This document shows, one piece after another, positions 1 to 7,868 of a stretch of DNA of 64,000 bases. The stretch comes from Microbispora rosea subsp. aerata (GTDB taxonomy: Bacteria > Actinomycetota > Actinomycetes > Streptosporangiales > Streptosporangiaceae). The stretch is taken from positions 1 to 64,000 of the forward strand of contig NZ_BMPY01000008.1 in assembly GCF_014647835.1 (NCBI RefSeq). The letters are read 5' to 3'. The notes below the pieces were generated by a model. The model was given only the letters and a program-made list of their open reading frames with translations, made no database searches and was not told the origin of the DNA. Every line of letters starts with the position of its first letter. Positions within the stretch are counted from its first letter, which is position 1. The position numbers and the translations under genes were made by a program.

Positions 1-184
<184 letters not shown>

Positions 185-945
185 CAGGCAGGCCGATAGG
201 CGAACAGCCCCGCACGGGCGGCGTGCCCCGGCCTCACGTGACGAGGGCCGGAACGTGATCCGCGCTTCGCCCACACCGTTCAGGTCGCTTTCGCCACGGG
301 ACAAGGGTGACAACGCAAGGGGCGGCCGGGGGCCGGACGAGTGCGCGCGCTCCGTCCGAGCTCCCGCCGCCCCGGTGGCGTGGCAGATGTCGCGGCAGCG
401 CACCACGACGGAGACCAGTGCGGCCGGGACGCCGACGGCGAGACCGGGCCCGGCCGCGGCGGTCGGGGTTGCGCCTTGAGCGAATCCCCTATGGTTCGGG
501 TAGGCGGATGACGTCAGACGGCGGGGTGGGCACGGGACGCCGCGGCTCCCTCACCCCTCCCGTGTCGGGCCGATCGTCGCGTCCACCTGCGGGGACGGGA
601 GACCGGCGGCGCAGCAACCGATTGATGAGCCCTTTCAGTCCCATGTGCCACCAACGCCCGAGATCGGTGATTGGTTCCTCCCCCGGAAAGCGCGCCTCGC
701 CGCCTGACGGCCATGGGACGCCCAGCCGCTCAGCGGCCACCACCTCACCTCGCCGTGCCGACCCACCCCGACCGGGCCGAGCACGCCGGGATACGCGCTG
801 AACAACCCCGCGTACGGCCACCCCAAGTCCGCCCGCCACCAAGTCCGACATTCCCAAGCCCACCGCCCCGGGTCCAACACCCAGGCCCGGCTGCCTCGAG
901 TGGGGCATCGTGGCGAGGCGTCGCGTGCATGGTCCGCGCGAGCAG
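185..945. other. Intergenic region after ahcY, no convincing gene
   Basis: About 760 bases without a recognisable gene. A weak inverted repeat (CCGGCC at 228-233 with GGCCGG at 246-251, loop containing TCACGTGA) lies 44 bases after the ahcY stop and could be its terminator, but there is no T run. On the minus strand a 51-codon frame (489-644, beginning MGLKGLINRLLRRR) is the only short ORF with protein-like composition. It has no clear ribosome site and I do not recognise it. Confidence 0.5.
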
Positions 946-958
946 TAATGTGCCGGGT
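946..958 (+). promoter_or_regulatory. Putative -10 element giving a leaderless mmuM transcript
   Basis: TAATGT at 946-951 is followed by exactly seven bases and then the ATG at 959. There is no Shine-Dalgarno sequence, so transcription probably starts on the A of the start codon. Confidence 0.55.
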
Positions 959-1810
959 ATGAACCCAATCGTCCTCGATGGCGGTCTCGCGACGCACCTG
1001 GAGACACTCGGCTGCGACCTGAGCGACGATCTGTGGTCGGCGCGGCTGCTCGCGGACGATCCCGGCGTCATCCGCCGGGCGCACCTCGACTACTTCCGCG
1101 CCGGGGCCGACGTCGCCACCACGGCGAGCTACCAGGCGAGCATCCCCGGGTTCGTATGGCGCGGCCTCACGCCCCGGCAGGCCCGCGATCTCATCGCGCT
1201 GTCGGTGCGGCTCGCCGTACAGGCGAGGGACGAGGCCGGGCACGGGCTCGTCGCCGCGAGCGTGGGACCGTACGGCGCCTACCTGGCCAACGGCGCGGAG
1301 TACACCGGCGACTACGACCTGGACGAGGACGGCCTGGCCGACTGGCACCGGGATCGGTTCGAGATCCTCGCCGAGGCCGGGGCCGACCTGCTGGCGTGCG
1401 AGACGATCCCCTCGTACGCCGAGGCGCGGGCGCTCGCGAGGCTCCTGCGCGGCAGGCCGTCCGTGCGGGCGTGGGTCACCTTCTCCTGCCGGGACGGCGA
1501 GCACGTCAGCGACGGGACGCCGTTCGAGAAGTGCGCGGCGGTCTTCGCGGACCTCCCCCAGGTGGTCGCCGTGGGCGTGAACTGCACCGCGCCCCGGTTC
1601 ATGCCCGAGCTGGTCAAGCGCGGCGCCTCGATCGTCTACCCGAACTCGGGCGAGACCTGGGACGCCGCGAACCGGCGCTGGCTGGGCCTCACGGACCCGG
1701 TCGAGTTCGGCAGAGCGGCGGCGGGCTGGGCCTCCCTCGGGGCGCGGTACGTCGGCGGCTGCTGCCGTACGACCCCGGAGCACATCCGCCGCATCCGCGA
1801 ACATCTGTGA
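959..1810 (+). CDS. mmuM: Homocysteine S-methyltransferase
   Basis: A 283-residue cytosolic enzyme of the Met-binding (beta/alpha)8 homocysteine methyltransferase family (PF02574). It transfers a methyl group from S-methylmethionine or SAM to homocysteine, giving methionine. The N-terminus LDGGLATHLE is typical. The zinc ligands are visible as Cys209 (VNCTAP) and the Cys268-Cys269 pair (VGGCCRTTP). The ATG at 959 was chosen because family members begin exactly here and because TAATGT sits seven bases upstream; the reading frame stays open further upstream but is proline/arginine noise. It lies downstream of ahcY on the same strand and converges on the PAS gene. Whether the donor is S-methylmethionine or SAM cannot be told from sequence. 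Confidence 0.9.
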   Translation: MNPIVLDGGLATHLETLGCDLSDDLWSARLLADDPGVIRRAHLDYFRAGADVATTASYQASIPGFVWRGLTPRQARDLIALSVRLAVQARDEAGHGLVAASVGPYGAYLANGAEYTGDYDLDEDGLADWHRDRFEILAEAGADLLACETIPSYAEARALARLLRGRPSVRAWVTFSCRDGEHVSDGTPFEKCAAVFADLPQVVAVGVNCTAPRFMPELVKRGASIVYPNSGETWDAANRRWLGLTDPVEFGRAAAGWASLGARYVGGCCRTTPEHIRRIREHL

Positions 1811-1830
1811 GACGCGGACCGGCGGTGGTC

Positions 1831-3198
1831 TCAGCGGAGGCCGCGAGATCCGGCGGCCCCCGCCCTGATCCTGGCGAGCTGCGCGTTCAGCGTCTCGGCG
1901 TCGAACGGCGCGGCGGCGGACTCGAACTCCCTGCCCAGCGCGTACAGCATCTCCATGCCGGAGTAGCCCTCGGCGAACTCCTCGTCGATCGGCTGTATGA
2001 GGTCGCCGAGCGCGCTTTCCACCCGGTGGCGCATCGCGAGGATCCGCCACTGCCCGAGGAAGCGGCGAAACTCCTCCAGCCGCTCGGCGGCGACGGCGAT
2101 CTCAGCGACGATCTCCGGCAACTCCAGGTTCACCTGCCGTGCCGTGGCCGACATCTCCAGCACGCTCTCGCTCACAGCGTCGCAGAGCAGCGGCACCTCG
2201 CTCAGCGAGGTCGACGGCGCGGCGCCGTTCACGACCTCGTCCGCGAACGCCGCGACCATGTCGTTGTGCAGGCCGGCCAGCGCGATCCGGAACCGCAGAC
2301 GCGTGACGTGCGAACGCAGCGTGACGAGCCGGGGCACCAGCCGCTCCAGCGTCTCCACGGCGGTCCGCGTGGGCTTGGCCATCACCTTCGCGACGTTGTG
2401 CAGGACGGGAGCGGTGTCGGCGACCGTCGCCGACGCGGCCTGGGCCGCGGCCACCGTGCGGTCAAGCCTGCGGGCGATGCCGAGCATGTCGGTGGACGAG
2501 CGGAGGAGCCGGTCGCTGAACTCCCGGTAGCCCTCCAGCCGCCCCACCAGGCCCGTGAGCGCCTCTTCGAGCGCCCCGGCCCCGAGCAGCACCTCCCCGA
2601 TCGGCCCGGTCGCCTCTGACCGAGCGCGCCCCGCGGAGGCGAGCCGCCCGCGCGCCGCGACTTCCCTGCTCAGCGCTTCGGCGAGGAAGTCGTCGTGCGA
2701 GCGGAAACCGAGGTCGCGCAGAAGCCGCTCGAACTCCCCGGCCCCGGCCGCCGCGACCTCGCGCCGGTTCGTCCCGTGGCGCTCCGCCGCCTCGGTCTCG
2801 ACGTCGGCGACGTACTTGTACAGCCGCTTGACCTCGTCGAACAGTTCGGACAGCGGAGCCATCCTGACGGAGAGGAAACCCTCCGCCGAGGGAGTCATGG
2901 TGGCGAACACCCAGTAGTGGCTGCCGTCCTTGGCGAGGTTCAGCACGTAGGCGCCCGCCGGACGTCCGGCGAGCAGGCGCTCCCACATCAACCGGAAGAC
3001 CCCCGCCGGCATGTCGGGGTGGCGCACGATGTTGTGCGGGGCGCCGGTCAGCTCCTCGAGCGAAAACCGTGAGGTTCGCACAAACGTCGAGTTGCCGCTG
3101 CGAATCAGCCCGCGCCGGTCGGTGGTGGAGAAGAAAAGCTCCTGGGAACCGATGAACTGCTCAATTCCCGTGGGCACGGGAAAATCATTACGACGCAC
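1831..3198 (-). CDS. Aer-like PAS-domain protein with helical C-terminus
   Basis: A 455-residue protein with no predicted membrane segment. Residues about 5-125 are a PAS domain of the Aer type: the N-terminus MRRNDFPVPTG and the block NIVRHPDMPAGVFRLMW match the FAD-binding PAS of aerotaxis receptors. The rest (about 125-455) is helix-rich, coiled-coil-like sequence without a recognisable HAMP, methyl-accepting, kinase or cyclase domain. The GTG at 3198 was chosen over the upstream ATG at 3270 because GGGGAGG lies just ahead of it and because Aer-type PAS proteins start at this point. It converges on mmuM. A redox or energy sensor with an unassigned output is the likely role; the cofactor is inferred from the family. 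Confidence 0.72.
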   Translation of the reverse strand: MRRNDFPVPTGIEQFIGSQELFFSTTDRRGLIRSGNSTFVRTSRFSLEELTGAPHNIVRHPDMPAGVFRLMWERLLAGRPAGAYVLNLAKDGSHYWVFATMTPSAEGFLSVRMAPLSELFDEVKRLYKYVADVETEAAERHGTNRREVAAAGAGEFERLLRDLGFRSHDDFLAEALSREVAARGRLASAGRARSEATGPIGEVLLGAGALEEALTGLVGRLEGYREFSDRLLRSSTDMLGIARRLDRTVAAAQAASATVADTAPVLHNVAKVMAKPTRTAVETLERLVPRLVTLRSHVTRLRFRIALAGLHNDMVAAFADEVVNGAAPSTSLSEVPLLCDAVSESVLEMSATARQVNLELPEIVAEIAVAAERLEEFRRFLGQWRILAMRHRVESALGDLIQPIDEEFAEGYSGMEMLYALGREFESAAAPFDAETLNAQLARIRAGAAGSRGLR

Positions 3199-3210
3199 GT
3201 CGCCTCCCCG

Positions 3211-3721
3211 ATCTGCGCCAAGCAGAATATCCGGGGGTGTCCTCGGGTCCGGCTCCGCCCCGGCGATCATCGTCGTCAGCCGGTGCGTCCGCCTGCGTCC
3301 ACGCTCGCGTGTCAGGCTTTCCAGGAGGGGTGTGGTTGCGGGTGCTCTCGCCGGGGCTTATACGTACGTGCTTGCTCTCCCGGTGGGCTTGTGAGCCTCT
3401 GATCCCGGCTGGCGGATCGGGTGGAGTGGCTGCACCGGGCGGGCCAAGCCAGACGGCACGGGCACGCCTCCACCCGGTCCTGGCTGCGCGCCACCGGGGG
3501 AATGACCATCGGGGCCCGGATCGGCTGGCCTGGGGGTGGGAGTGGCGCCTGGGCTCATGCCGGGGTTGCTGCCGGCCACCGGGCAGATGCTGCCCGTCTC
3601 CAGCGTGCACCGCCCGCACCTCCGCACTCGTCCGGTTGGTCATGGACGCGCAGGGGCAGGTGCTCGACATGGGCCGCAAAGTCCGCCTGCCCCCCACAGG
3701 CCGAGGTCCGGTGACGGGCCG
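3211..3721. other. Intergenic region between the PAS and MFS genes
   Basis: About 510 bases between the divergently placed PAS gene start and the MFS gene stop. All open frames here are short, GC-biased and without ribosome sites or recognisable motifs. It should contain the PAS-gene promoter and the MFS transcript end, but neither is clear. Confidence 0.5.
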
Positions 3722-5260
3722 TCAGCCGACGCCGGTGGGTTCGCCGCTGTTGCGCGAGGCGAGCGGGATCTCCTTGAGGAAGAAGGCCACGACCAGCGCG
3801 AGAGCGACGAAGGGCAGGCTGGCGAGGAACACGTCGTCGATCGCGCTGGTGAACGCGACCAGCACGTGGTCCTTGATCGGCTGCGGCAGCCGCTGGATCG
3901 CCTGCACGTCGTTGACGTCCACGCGCCCCGGCGGCACCCTCCCGCCGAACTCGGCGGCCAGATGATGGGCGAGCCGGTTGGTGAGGACCGCACCCATGAT
4001 CGCCGTGCCCATGGCGGCGCCCATCGACCGGAAGAACGCCGTCGAGCTCGTGGCGACGCCCATGTCGCTGCGGTCCACCGCGTTCTGGACCGCGGTGACG
4101 ACCGTCTGCATGGTGAATCCGAGCCCCGCGCCGAAGACGTACGCGTAGACCGCCACCTGCCTGTACGGCGTGTCCACCCTGATCGTGGACAGCAGCCACA
4201 TGGCGACCAGCAGGACCGCCCCGCCCAGGATCGGGAAGATCTTGTATCGGCCGGTACGGCTCATGAGCTGCCCGGAGGTGATCGACGTGGAGAAGATCCC
4301 GAAGACCGCCGGCAGCAGCGCCAAACCGGACACGGTCGGCGACATGCCCTGGACCGCCTGGAGGTAGACCGGGAGGAAGATCATGCCGCCGAACATGGCC
4401 AGGCCCGAGAGGAAGGTGAAGCCGTTGCCCACGCTGAAGATCGTGTTGCGGAACAGCCGCATCGGCAGGATCGGCTCGGCGGCCCGCAGCTCGACGAACA
4501 CGAACAGGGCGGCGAACGCCACGAACCCGGTGAGCAGGGCCAGCGCGCCGGGAGCGGTCCAGCCCAGATCGTCGCCCGCCCAGTCGAGGTAGAGCAGGAA
4601 GCACGACACCCCGGCCACGATCAGCGCCGCGCCCAGGTAGTCGATGCGGTGGCTGCGGCGGGTGAACGGCACCCGCAGCGCCACCGAGGTCACCACGAGC
4701 GAGATCAACCCGATCGGCAGGTTGATCCAGAAGATCCACCGCCAGCCGGGACCGTCGGTGAAGAAGCCGCCGAGCAGCGGCCCGGCGACGCTTGACGTGC
4801 CCCAGACGGCGCCGAAGTAGCCCTGGTATCGGCCGCGCTCGCGCGGCGGGATGACATCGCCGATGATGCTGAACGCCAGCGCCATCAGGCCCCCGCCGCC
4901 CAGGCCCTGGATCGCGCGGAACGCGATGAGCTGGCCGATGTCCTGGCTCAGCCCGGCGAGCACCGAGCCGAGCAGGAAGATGCCGATGGCGGCCTGGAAG
5001 ATGATCCGCCTGCCGTACAGGTCGGAGATCTTGCCCCACAGCGGGGTCGCCGCAGTCGAGGTGAGCAGGTAGGCGGTGACCACCCACGACAGCTTGTCGA
5101 GGCCGCCGAGTTCGCTGACGATGCGCGGCAGGGCCGTGCCGACGATGCTCTGGTCGAGCGCGGCCAGCAGCATTCCGGCCGCCACGCCGGAGAGCACGAC
5201 CAGGATTTGGCGGTGCGGCAGATATCCGGTGGCGGCCTGCTGCTCTTCGCGGACGCTCAT
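3722..5260 (-). CDS. MFS drug-efflux transporter, DHA2 (EmrB/QacA) family
   Basis: A 512-residue inner-membrane protein with about 14 hydrophobic segments, typical of proton-coupled DHA2 exporters. Visible motifs are the N-terminal [13 protein letters not shown], motif A as [10 protein letters not shown], motif C as [18 protein letters not shown] and the WINLPIG block. The ATG at 5260 has GAGGGGG upstream, and its ATG overlaps the TGA of a preceding 24-codon ORF (ATGA), so its translation is probably coupled to a chain of tiny ORFs. There is no neighbouring TetR or MarR regulator, which makes the coupled leader the obvious candidate control element. The substrate is unknown; the family exports cationic drugs, dyes and antibiotics. 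Confidence 0.9.
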   Translation of the reverse strand: MSVREEQQAATGYLPHRQILVVLSGVAAGMLLAALDQSIVGTALPRIVSELGGLDKLSWVVTAYLLTSTAATPLWGKISDLYGRRIIFQAAIGIFLLGSVLAGLSQDIGQLIAFRAIQGLGGGGLMALAFSIIGDVIPPRERGRYQGYFGAVWGTSSVAGPLLGGFFTDGPGWRWIFWINLPIGLISLVVTSVALRVPFTRRSHRIDYLGAALIVAGVSCFLLYLDWAGDDLGWTAPGALALLTGFVAFAALFVFVELRAAEPILPMRLFRNTIFSVGNGFTFLSGLAMFGGMIFLPVYLQAVQGMSPTVSGLALLPAVFGIFSTSITSGQLMSRTGRYKIFPILGGAVLLVAMWLLSTIRVDTPYRQVAVYAYVFGAGLGFTMQTVVTAVQNAVDRSDMGVATSSTAFFRSMGAAMGTAIMGAVLTNRLAHHLAAEFGGRVPPGRVDVNDVQAIQRLPQPIKDHVLVAFTSAIDDVFLASLPFVALALVVAFFLKEIPLASRNSGEPTGVG

Positions 5261-5331
5261 GCCACCCCCTCGCCCGACGGCTCGGGGTCGCATAACCGGA
5301 CCACGCCACGTCTGTCGGCCCGCTCTCTCAT
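5257..5331 (-). CDS. 24-residue mini-ORF 1, ATGA-coupled to the MFS gene
   Basis: ATG at 5331 to TGA at 5257-5259, 24 residues. The peptide contains RRGVVRLCD and ends PSGEGVA. GGAGG-like sequence lies just before its start, and GAGGGGG near its own 3' end serves as the ribosome site of the transporter, whose ATG overlaps its stop. At DNA level it is about 80% identical to mini-ORF 2, with reading frame, ribosome site and overlap preserved. A leader peptide is the likely role; no homology is claimed. Confidence 0.6.
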   Translation of the reverse strand: MRERADRRGVVRLCDPEPSGEGVA

Positions 5332-5402
5332 GCCGCCTCCTCGCCCGACGGCCGGAAGTCGCATAACCGGACCTCGCCGCGTCTGCTGATCCGCCCGCTC
5401 AT
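5328..5402 (-). CDS. 24-residue mini-ORF 2 in the coupled chain
   Basis: ATG at 5402 to TGA at 5328-5330, 24 residues, with the core RRGEVRLCD followed by PSGEEAA. Its stop overlaps the start of mini-ORF 1 as ATGA, and GAGGAGG near its end is a near-perfect ribosome site for that start. The same block in mini-ORF 1 differs at about 14 of 71 bases. Conserved between copies are Arg-Leu-Cys-Asp and Pro-Ser-Gly-Glu. Confidence 0.6.
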   Translation of the reverse strand: MSGRISRRGEVRLCDFRPSGEEAA

Positions 5403-5482
5403 GACATCCCCTCACCCGGCAGCTCGCGTTCCCCCGAGCGAACCGCGCCGCGCTTGTCGACTCGCCCGCTCCGCTGGCTCAT
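5399..5482 (-). CDS. 27-residue mini-ORF 3 in the coupled chain
   Basis: ATG at 5482 to TGA at 5399-5401, 27 residues, a more diverged copy: KRGAVRSGE in place of RRGEVRLCD, ending PGEGMS. Its stop overlaps the start of mini-ORF 2 as ATGA, and its own ATG overlaps the stop of the 66-residue ORF. GAGGGG near its end supplies the next ribosome site. The unit is 80 bases rather than 71. Confidence 0.5.
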   Translation of the reverse strand: MSQRSGRVDKRGAVRSGERELPGEGMS

Positions 5483-5679
5483 GCGGCACGCCCGTGAGCG
5501 GCGTCCGGGGTCGCGGCCCGGCCGATCGCGGAGGATCGACCCACCGGTACGGTGAACGGATTGTCCGTTCCGCGCCTTGTGGTGCCGGGCGTGGCCGGGA
5601 TGCGGTGCCTGCGTTCTGGCATGCTGTACGCCTTCCGATGCGAACGACGTGTCTGAACGTGCGCGGCCGACAACGCCAC
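5479..5679 (-). CDS. 66-residue basic ORF heading the coupled chain
   Basis: GTG at 5679 preceded by GGAGGGG with six-base spacing, the strongest ribosome site in the cluster. The predicted peptide is 66 residues, Arg-rich (TRRSHRKAY, MPERRHR) and of no recognised family. Its TGA overlaps the ATG of mini-ORF 3, so ribosomes loaded here could be handed on through three mini-ORFs to the transporter. It may be a genuine small protein, or merely the entry point of a translational relay. Confidence 0.45.
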   Translation of the reverse strand: MALSAAHVQTRRSHRKAYSMPERRHRIPATPGTTRRGTDNPFTVPVGRSSAIGRAATPDAAHGRAA

Positions 5680-5705
5680 GTTACCCCTCCGGTCCGGAAG
5701 TATTG

Positions 5706-5745
5706 GGAATTCTCGCGAGCCGCCCCGGTCGTTTCCGCCTTGGCC
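5706..5745 (-). repeat. Isolated copy of the plsC-tail repeat
   Basis: The plus strand reads TTCTCGCGAGCCGCC followed by a segment ending CCTTGGCC, closely matching 7842-7880, where the same bases encode the C-terminus of PlsC (..AKAEKAAAARENS). In the minus-strand frame this copy would read AKAETTGAARENS. It appears to be a stray member of the repeat family found after plsC. Confidence 0.45.
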
Positions 5746-5835
5746 GCAGGGATGTGCGTGCCGGCGTGCTCCCGGCCCGGCGGCTCCCGTCAGCGCGTAC
5801 GCGAACGCGGAACGAGACGGCCGCGAACCCTCGCG

Positions 5836-5877
5836 GCGGGCCGTGGTCTGCGGACTCCGCCACAGGCCACGGCCCGC
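5836..5877 (-). terminator. Hairpin downstream of the SDR gene
   Basis: GCGGGCCGTGG (5836-5846) pairs perfectly with CCACGGCCCGC (5867-5877), and the 20-base loop contains a smaller stem. It starts 29 bases after the SDR stop. There is no T run, so this is a probable rather than certain terminator. Confidence 0.45.
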
Positions 5878-5905
5878 CCGGACCGGTTCTAACCGCGCTC
5901 GCGCT

Positions 5906-6613
5906 TCACCACGGCAGCGGCCCGTTGACGTCGAAGTAGCCGCCGGTCGGGCCGTCGGGGCCGATCTGCGCCATGCGGACGATGATCTCGGCGGCCTCTT
6001 CGACGGTCTGCGTTCCCGTGTTGCCGTTCAGGTCCGTCTTGGTGAAGCCGGGCTCGACGGCGTTGATCCGCATCCGCGGGAACGCCTTGGCGTACTGCAC
6101 GGTGAGCATGTTGACCGCGGTCTTCGACGCCGGGTAGGCGATGCCCGGGTAGAAGTGCGCGTAGTGAGCGGGGTCGGACAGGGCGGTCAGCGAGGCCAGG
6201 CCACTGCTGACGTTCACCACGACCGGCGCGGCCGAGCGCTTGAGCAGCGGCAGGAACGCGTGGGTGACGCGGACGACGCCGAAGACGTTCGTCTCGAAGA
6301 CGGCGCGCACCTGGTCGGCGGTCGTGGACTCGGGGGTGGGAATGGCGTTGCCCTCGGTGCGGGGTTCGATGCCCGCGTTGTTGATCAGCACGTCGAGCCC
6401 GCCGTCCGCCTCGATGGTCTTGACCGCCGCGTCGACCGTGGCGTCGTCGGTGACGTCGAGGAGGACGAACCGCGCGCCCAGCTCCCGCGCGGCCCGGCGG
6501 CCGCGCTCGGCGTCGCGGGCGCCCACGTACACGGTGTGACCCGCGGCGACGAGCCGGCGGGCGGTCTCGCGGCCGATGCCCTTGTTCGCTCCGGTGATCA
6601 GTGTTGTCGTCAT
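5906..6613 (-). CDS. Short-chain dehydrogenase/reductase (SDR)
   Basis: A 235-residue classical SDR, the usual length. The NAD(P)-binding TGANKGIG motif is at residues 7-14, NNAG near residue 85, and the active-site Tyr-x-x-x-Lys is YPASK. The start MTTTLITGANKG at 6613 fits the family, and the stop precedes a hairpin. It is divergent from an XRE-family regulator with 101 bases between the starts, an arrangement common in actinomycetes in which the regulator controls the reductase. NADPH is a plausible cofactor because basic residues follow the glycine motif. The substrate is unknown. Confidence 0.88.
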   Translation of the reverse strand: MTTTLITGANKGIGRETARRLVAAGHTVYVGARDAERGRRAARELGARFVLLDVTDDATVDAAVKTIEADGGLDVLINNAGIEPRTEGNAIPTPESTTADQVRAVFETNVFGVVRVTHAFLPLLKRSAAPVVVNVSSGLASLTALSDPAHYAHFYPGIAYPASKTAVNMLTVQYAKAFPRMRINAVEPGFTKTDLNGNTGTQTVEEAAEIIVRMAQIGPDGPTGGYFDVNGPLPW

Positions 6614-6661
6614 GCGTCCACTCTTCGGCGCGGCGCGGCGGACAGCCAGACGTCCCTGCTT

Positions 6662-6682
6662 CCTGGGACTGCCGGTACCAGG
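6662..6682. promoter_or_regulatory. Palindromic operator candidate between the SDR and XRE genes
   Basis: A 21-base imperfect palindrome with CCTGG and CCAGG ends, matching at 8 of 10 half-site positions. It lies roughly midway in the 101-base divergent spacer. The XRE-family protein encoded alongside is the natural candidate to bind it. Confidence 0.5.
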
Positions 6683-6714
6683 CACGGGCCCGGCCCAGGG
6701 TGTTCACTGGGGGC

Positions 6715-7554
6715 ATGACGGCGACGGAACTCGGCAAAGCCCTGCGGCGCTGGCGCGACCGTGTGGCCCCGGAGACGGTGGGGCTGCCCTCCGGCGGCCG
6801 GCGGCGCGCGGCCGGGCTGCGGCGCGAGGAGCTGGCCCTGCTGGCCGGGATCTCGGTCGACTACATCACGCGCCTCGAACAGGGCCGCGCGGTCAACCCC
6901 TCGGGGCCGGTCATCGAGGCGCTGGCGCGGGCGCTGCGGCTGTCGGGGGACGAGCGGGCGTACCTCTACCGCCTCGCGGAGCTGGTGCCGCCGGGTCCGG
7001 AGGTCGTGCCGCAGTACATCCCGCCCAGCGTGCAGCGGTTGCTGGACCGGCTGGCGGACACGCCGGTGGCCGTCTCCGACGCCGCGATGACGCTGCTGGT
7101 GACCAACCGGATGTACGCGGCGCTGATGGGCGACCCTTCCGGCCTGCGCGGCTTCGAACGCAACGGGGTCTGGCGCAACTTCACCGGGTGGCCGAGCCGG
7201 GTGCGGCACACCCCGCAGGAGCGGCGCGCCTTCGAGGAAGACATGGTCGCCGAGCTGCGCGCGACGGCCGCCCGCTATCCGGCCGACCGCCGGCTCCAGC
7301 GCATGATCGCCGAGTTGCGGGCGAGAAGCGAGCGGTTCGCGCGGCTGTGGGACTCGGGGGTCGTCGGCCGGCTGGAGACCTCGCACAAGACGATCGAGCA
7401 CCCGCAGGTGGGGCTGGTCACGCTGGACTGCGACACGCTCCGGGTGGACAACTGCGACCTGCGCATCCAGGTCTACTCGGCCGAGCCGGGCACCGAGGCC
7501 GCGGAGAAACTGCAACTGATCTCGGTGCTCGGCACCCAGAGCCTGGTCGAGTAA
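6715..7554 (+). CDS. XRE-family regulator with MmyB-like ligand-binding domain
   Basis: A 279-residue cytosolic transcription factor. The helix-turn-helix (about residues 30-90) includes GLRREELALLAGISVDYI and TRLEQGRAVNPS, the standard N-terminus of this actinobacterial group. The C-terminal two thirds match the MmyB-like PAS-type ligand-binding fold (PF17765), with VTNRMYAALMG and the NFTGWPSRVRH region. The start at 6715 was chosen because the family begins MTATELGKALRRWRD; no ribosome site is obvious. It is divergent from the SDR gene, which it probably controls. The ligand is unknown, although some members bind fatty acids. Confidence 0.88.
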   Translation: MTATELGKALRRWRDRVAPETVGLPSGGRRRAAGLRREELALLAGISVDYITRLEQGRAVNPSGPVIEALARALRLSGDERAYLYRLAELVPPGPEVVPQYIPPSVQRLLDRLADTPVAVSDAAMTLLVTNRMYAALMGDPSGLRGFERNGVWRNFTGWPSRVRHTPQERRAFEEDMVAELRATAARYPADRRLQRMIAELRARSERFARLWDSGVVGRLETSHKTIEHPQVGLVTLDCDTLRVDNCDLRIQVYSAEPGTEAAEKLQLISVLGTQSLVE

Positions 7555-7629
7555 GGGCCGGACGCCCCTGCTTCCGTAGGAGCGAGTCTGCGGGGCGGGG
7601 CACGGGCGCCACTCGGAGTCCGGAAAGAC

Positions 7630-7868
7630 GCCGCCGACCGGGAACGGGCCGGCCTCGAAGGAGTAGGAGTTCTCACAAGCCGCTGTGGACCGGGAACTGG
7701 CCGCCTCGGAAGGGTCGGGATTCTCGCGAGCCGCCGCAGACCAGGAACGGCCCGGCCCGGAAGGTCCGGAGTTCCCCTGAGCCGCCGCGGGCCGGAGCGG
7801 GCCGATCCGGGAGGATCAGCGGCCGATCTGGAAAGATCAGGAGTTCTCGCGAGCCGCGGCGGCCTTTT
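7630..7868. repeat. Imperfect 49-51-base tandem repeat after the plsC stop
   Basis: Four or more copies beginning GCCGC start at 7630, 7679, 7730, 7781 and (partial) 7851, each carrying a GGAGTTCTCGCGA-like block before the next unit. The last unit overlaps the 3' end of plsC. On the minus strand, one frame off plsC, the units read as a 17-residue repeat with GGSRE and GGSGEL starts, although no start codon supports translation. A further copy lies at 5706-5745. Confidence 0.7.

Larger units (their letters stand above)
5257..5478 (-). repeat. Three tandem 71/71/80-base units, each one mini-ORF with ribosome site
   Basis: Units are 5257-5327, 5328-5398 and 5399-5478 on the minus strand. Each runs from one ATGA junction to the next and carries a start, a short frame and a purine-rich ribosome site. 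The two units nearest the transporter are about 80% identical; the third is diverged and nine bases longer. Tandem duplication of a leader unit is the simplest origin. Confidence 0.75.

Noticed and set aside
489-644. 51-codon minus-strand ORF beginning MGLKGLINRLL
   Set aside because: No clear ribosome site or -10 and no recognisable family; mentioned in the intergenic entry only.
635-2050. A 471-codon minus-strand frame over the homocysteine methyltransferase
   Set aside because: It overlaps mmuM and the PAS gene out of frame and shows no domain or ribosome site.
3312-3714. Several short frames on both strands between the PAS and MFS genes
   Set aside because: Mutually overlapping, Arg/Pro-rich, with no start signals or motifs.
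5828-5890. Inverted repeats as part of a mobile element near the MFS/SDR region
   Set aside because: No transposase, target duplication or paired terminal repeats; the hairpin fits a terminator.
7630-7868. Possible CRISPR array
   Set aside because: Units are contiguous imperfect tandem repeats without unique spacers, overlap a coding end, and no cas genes are present.
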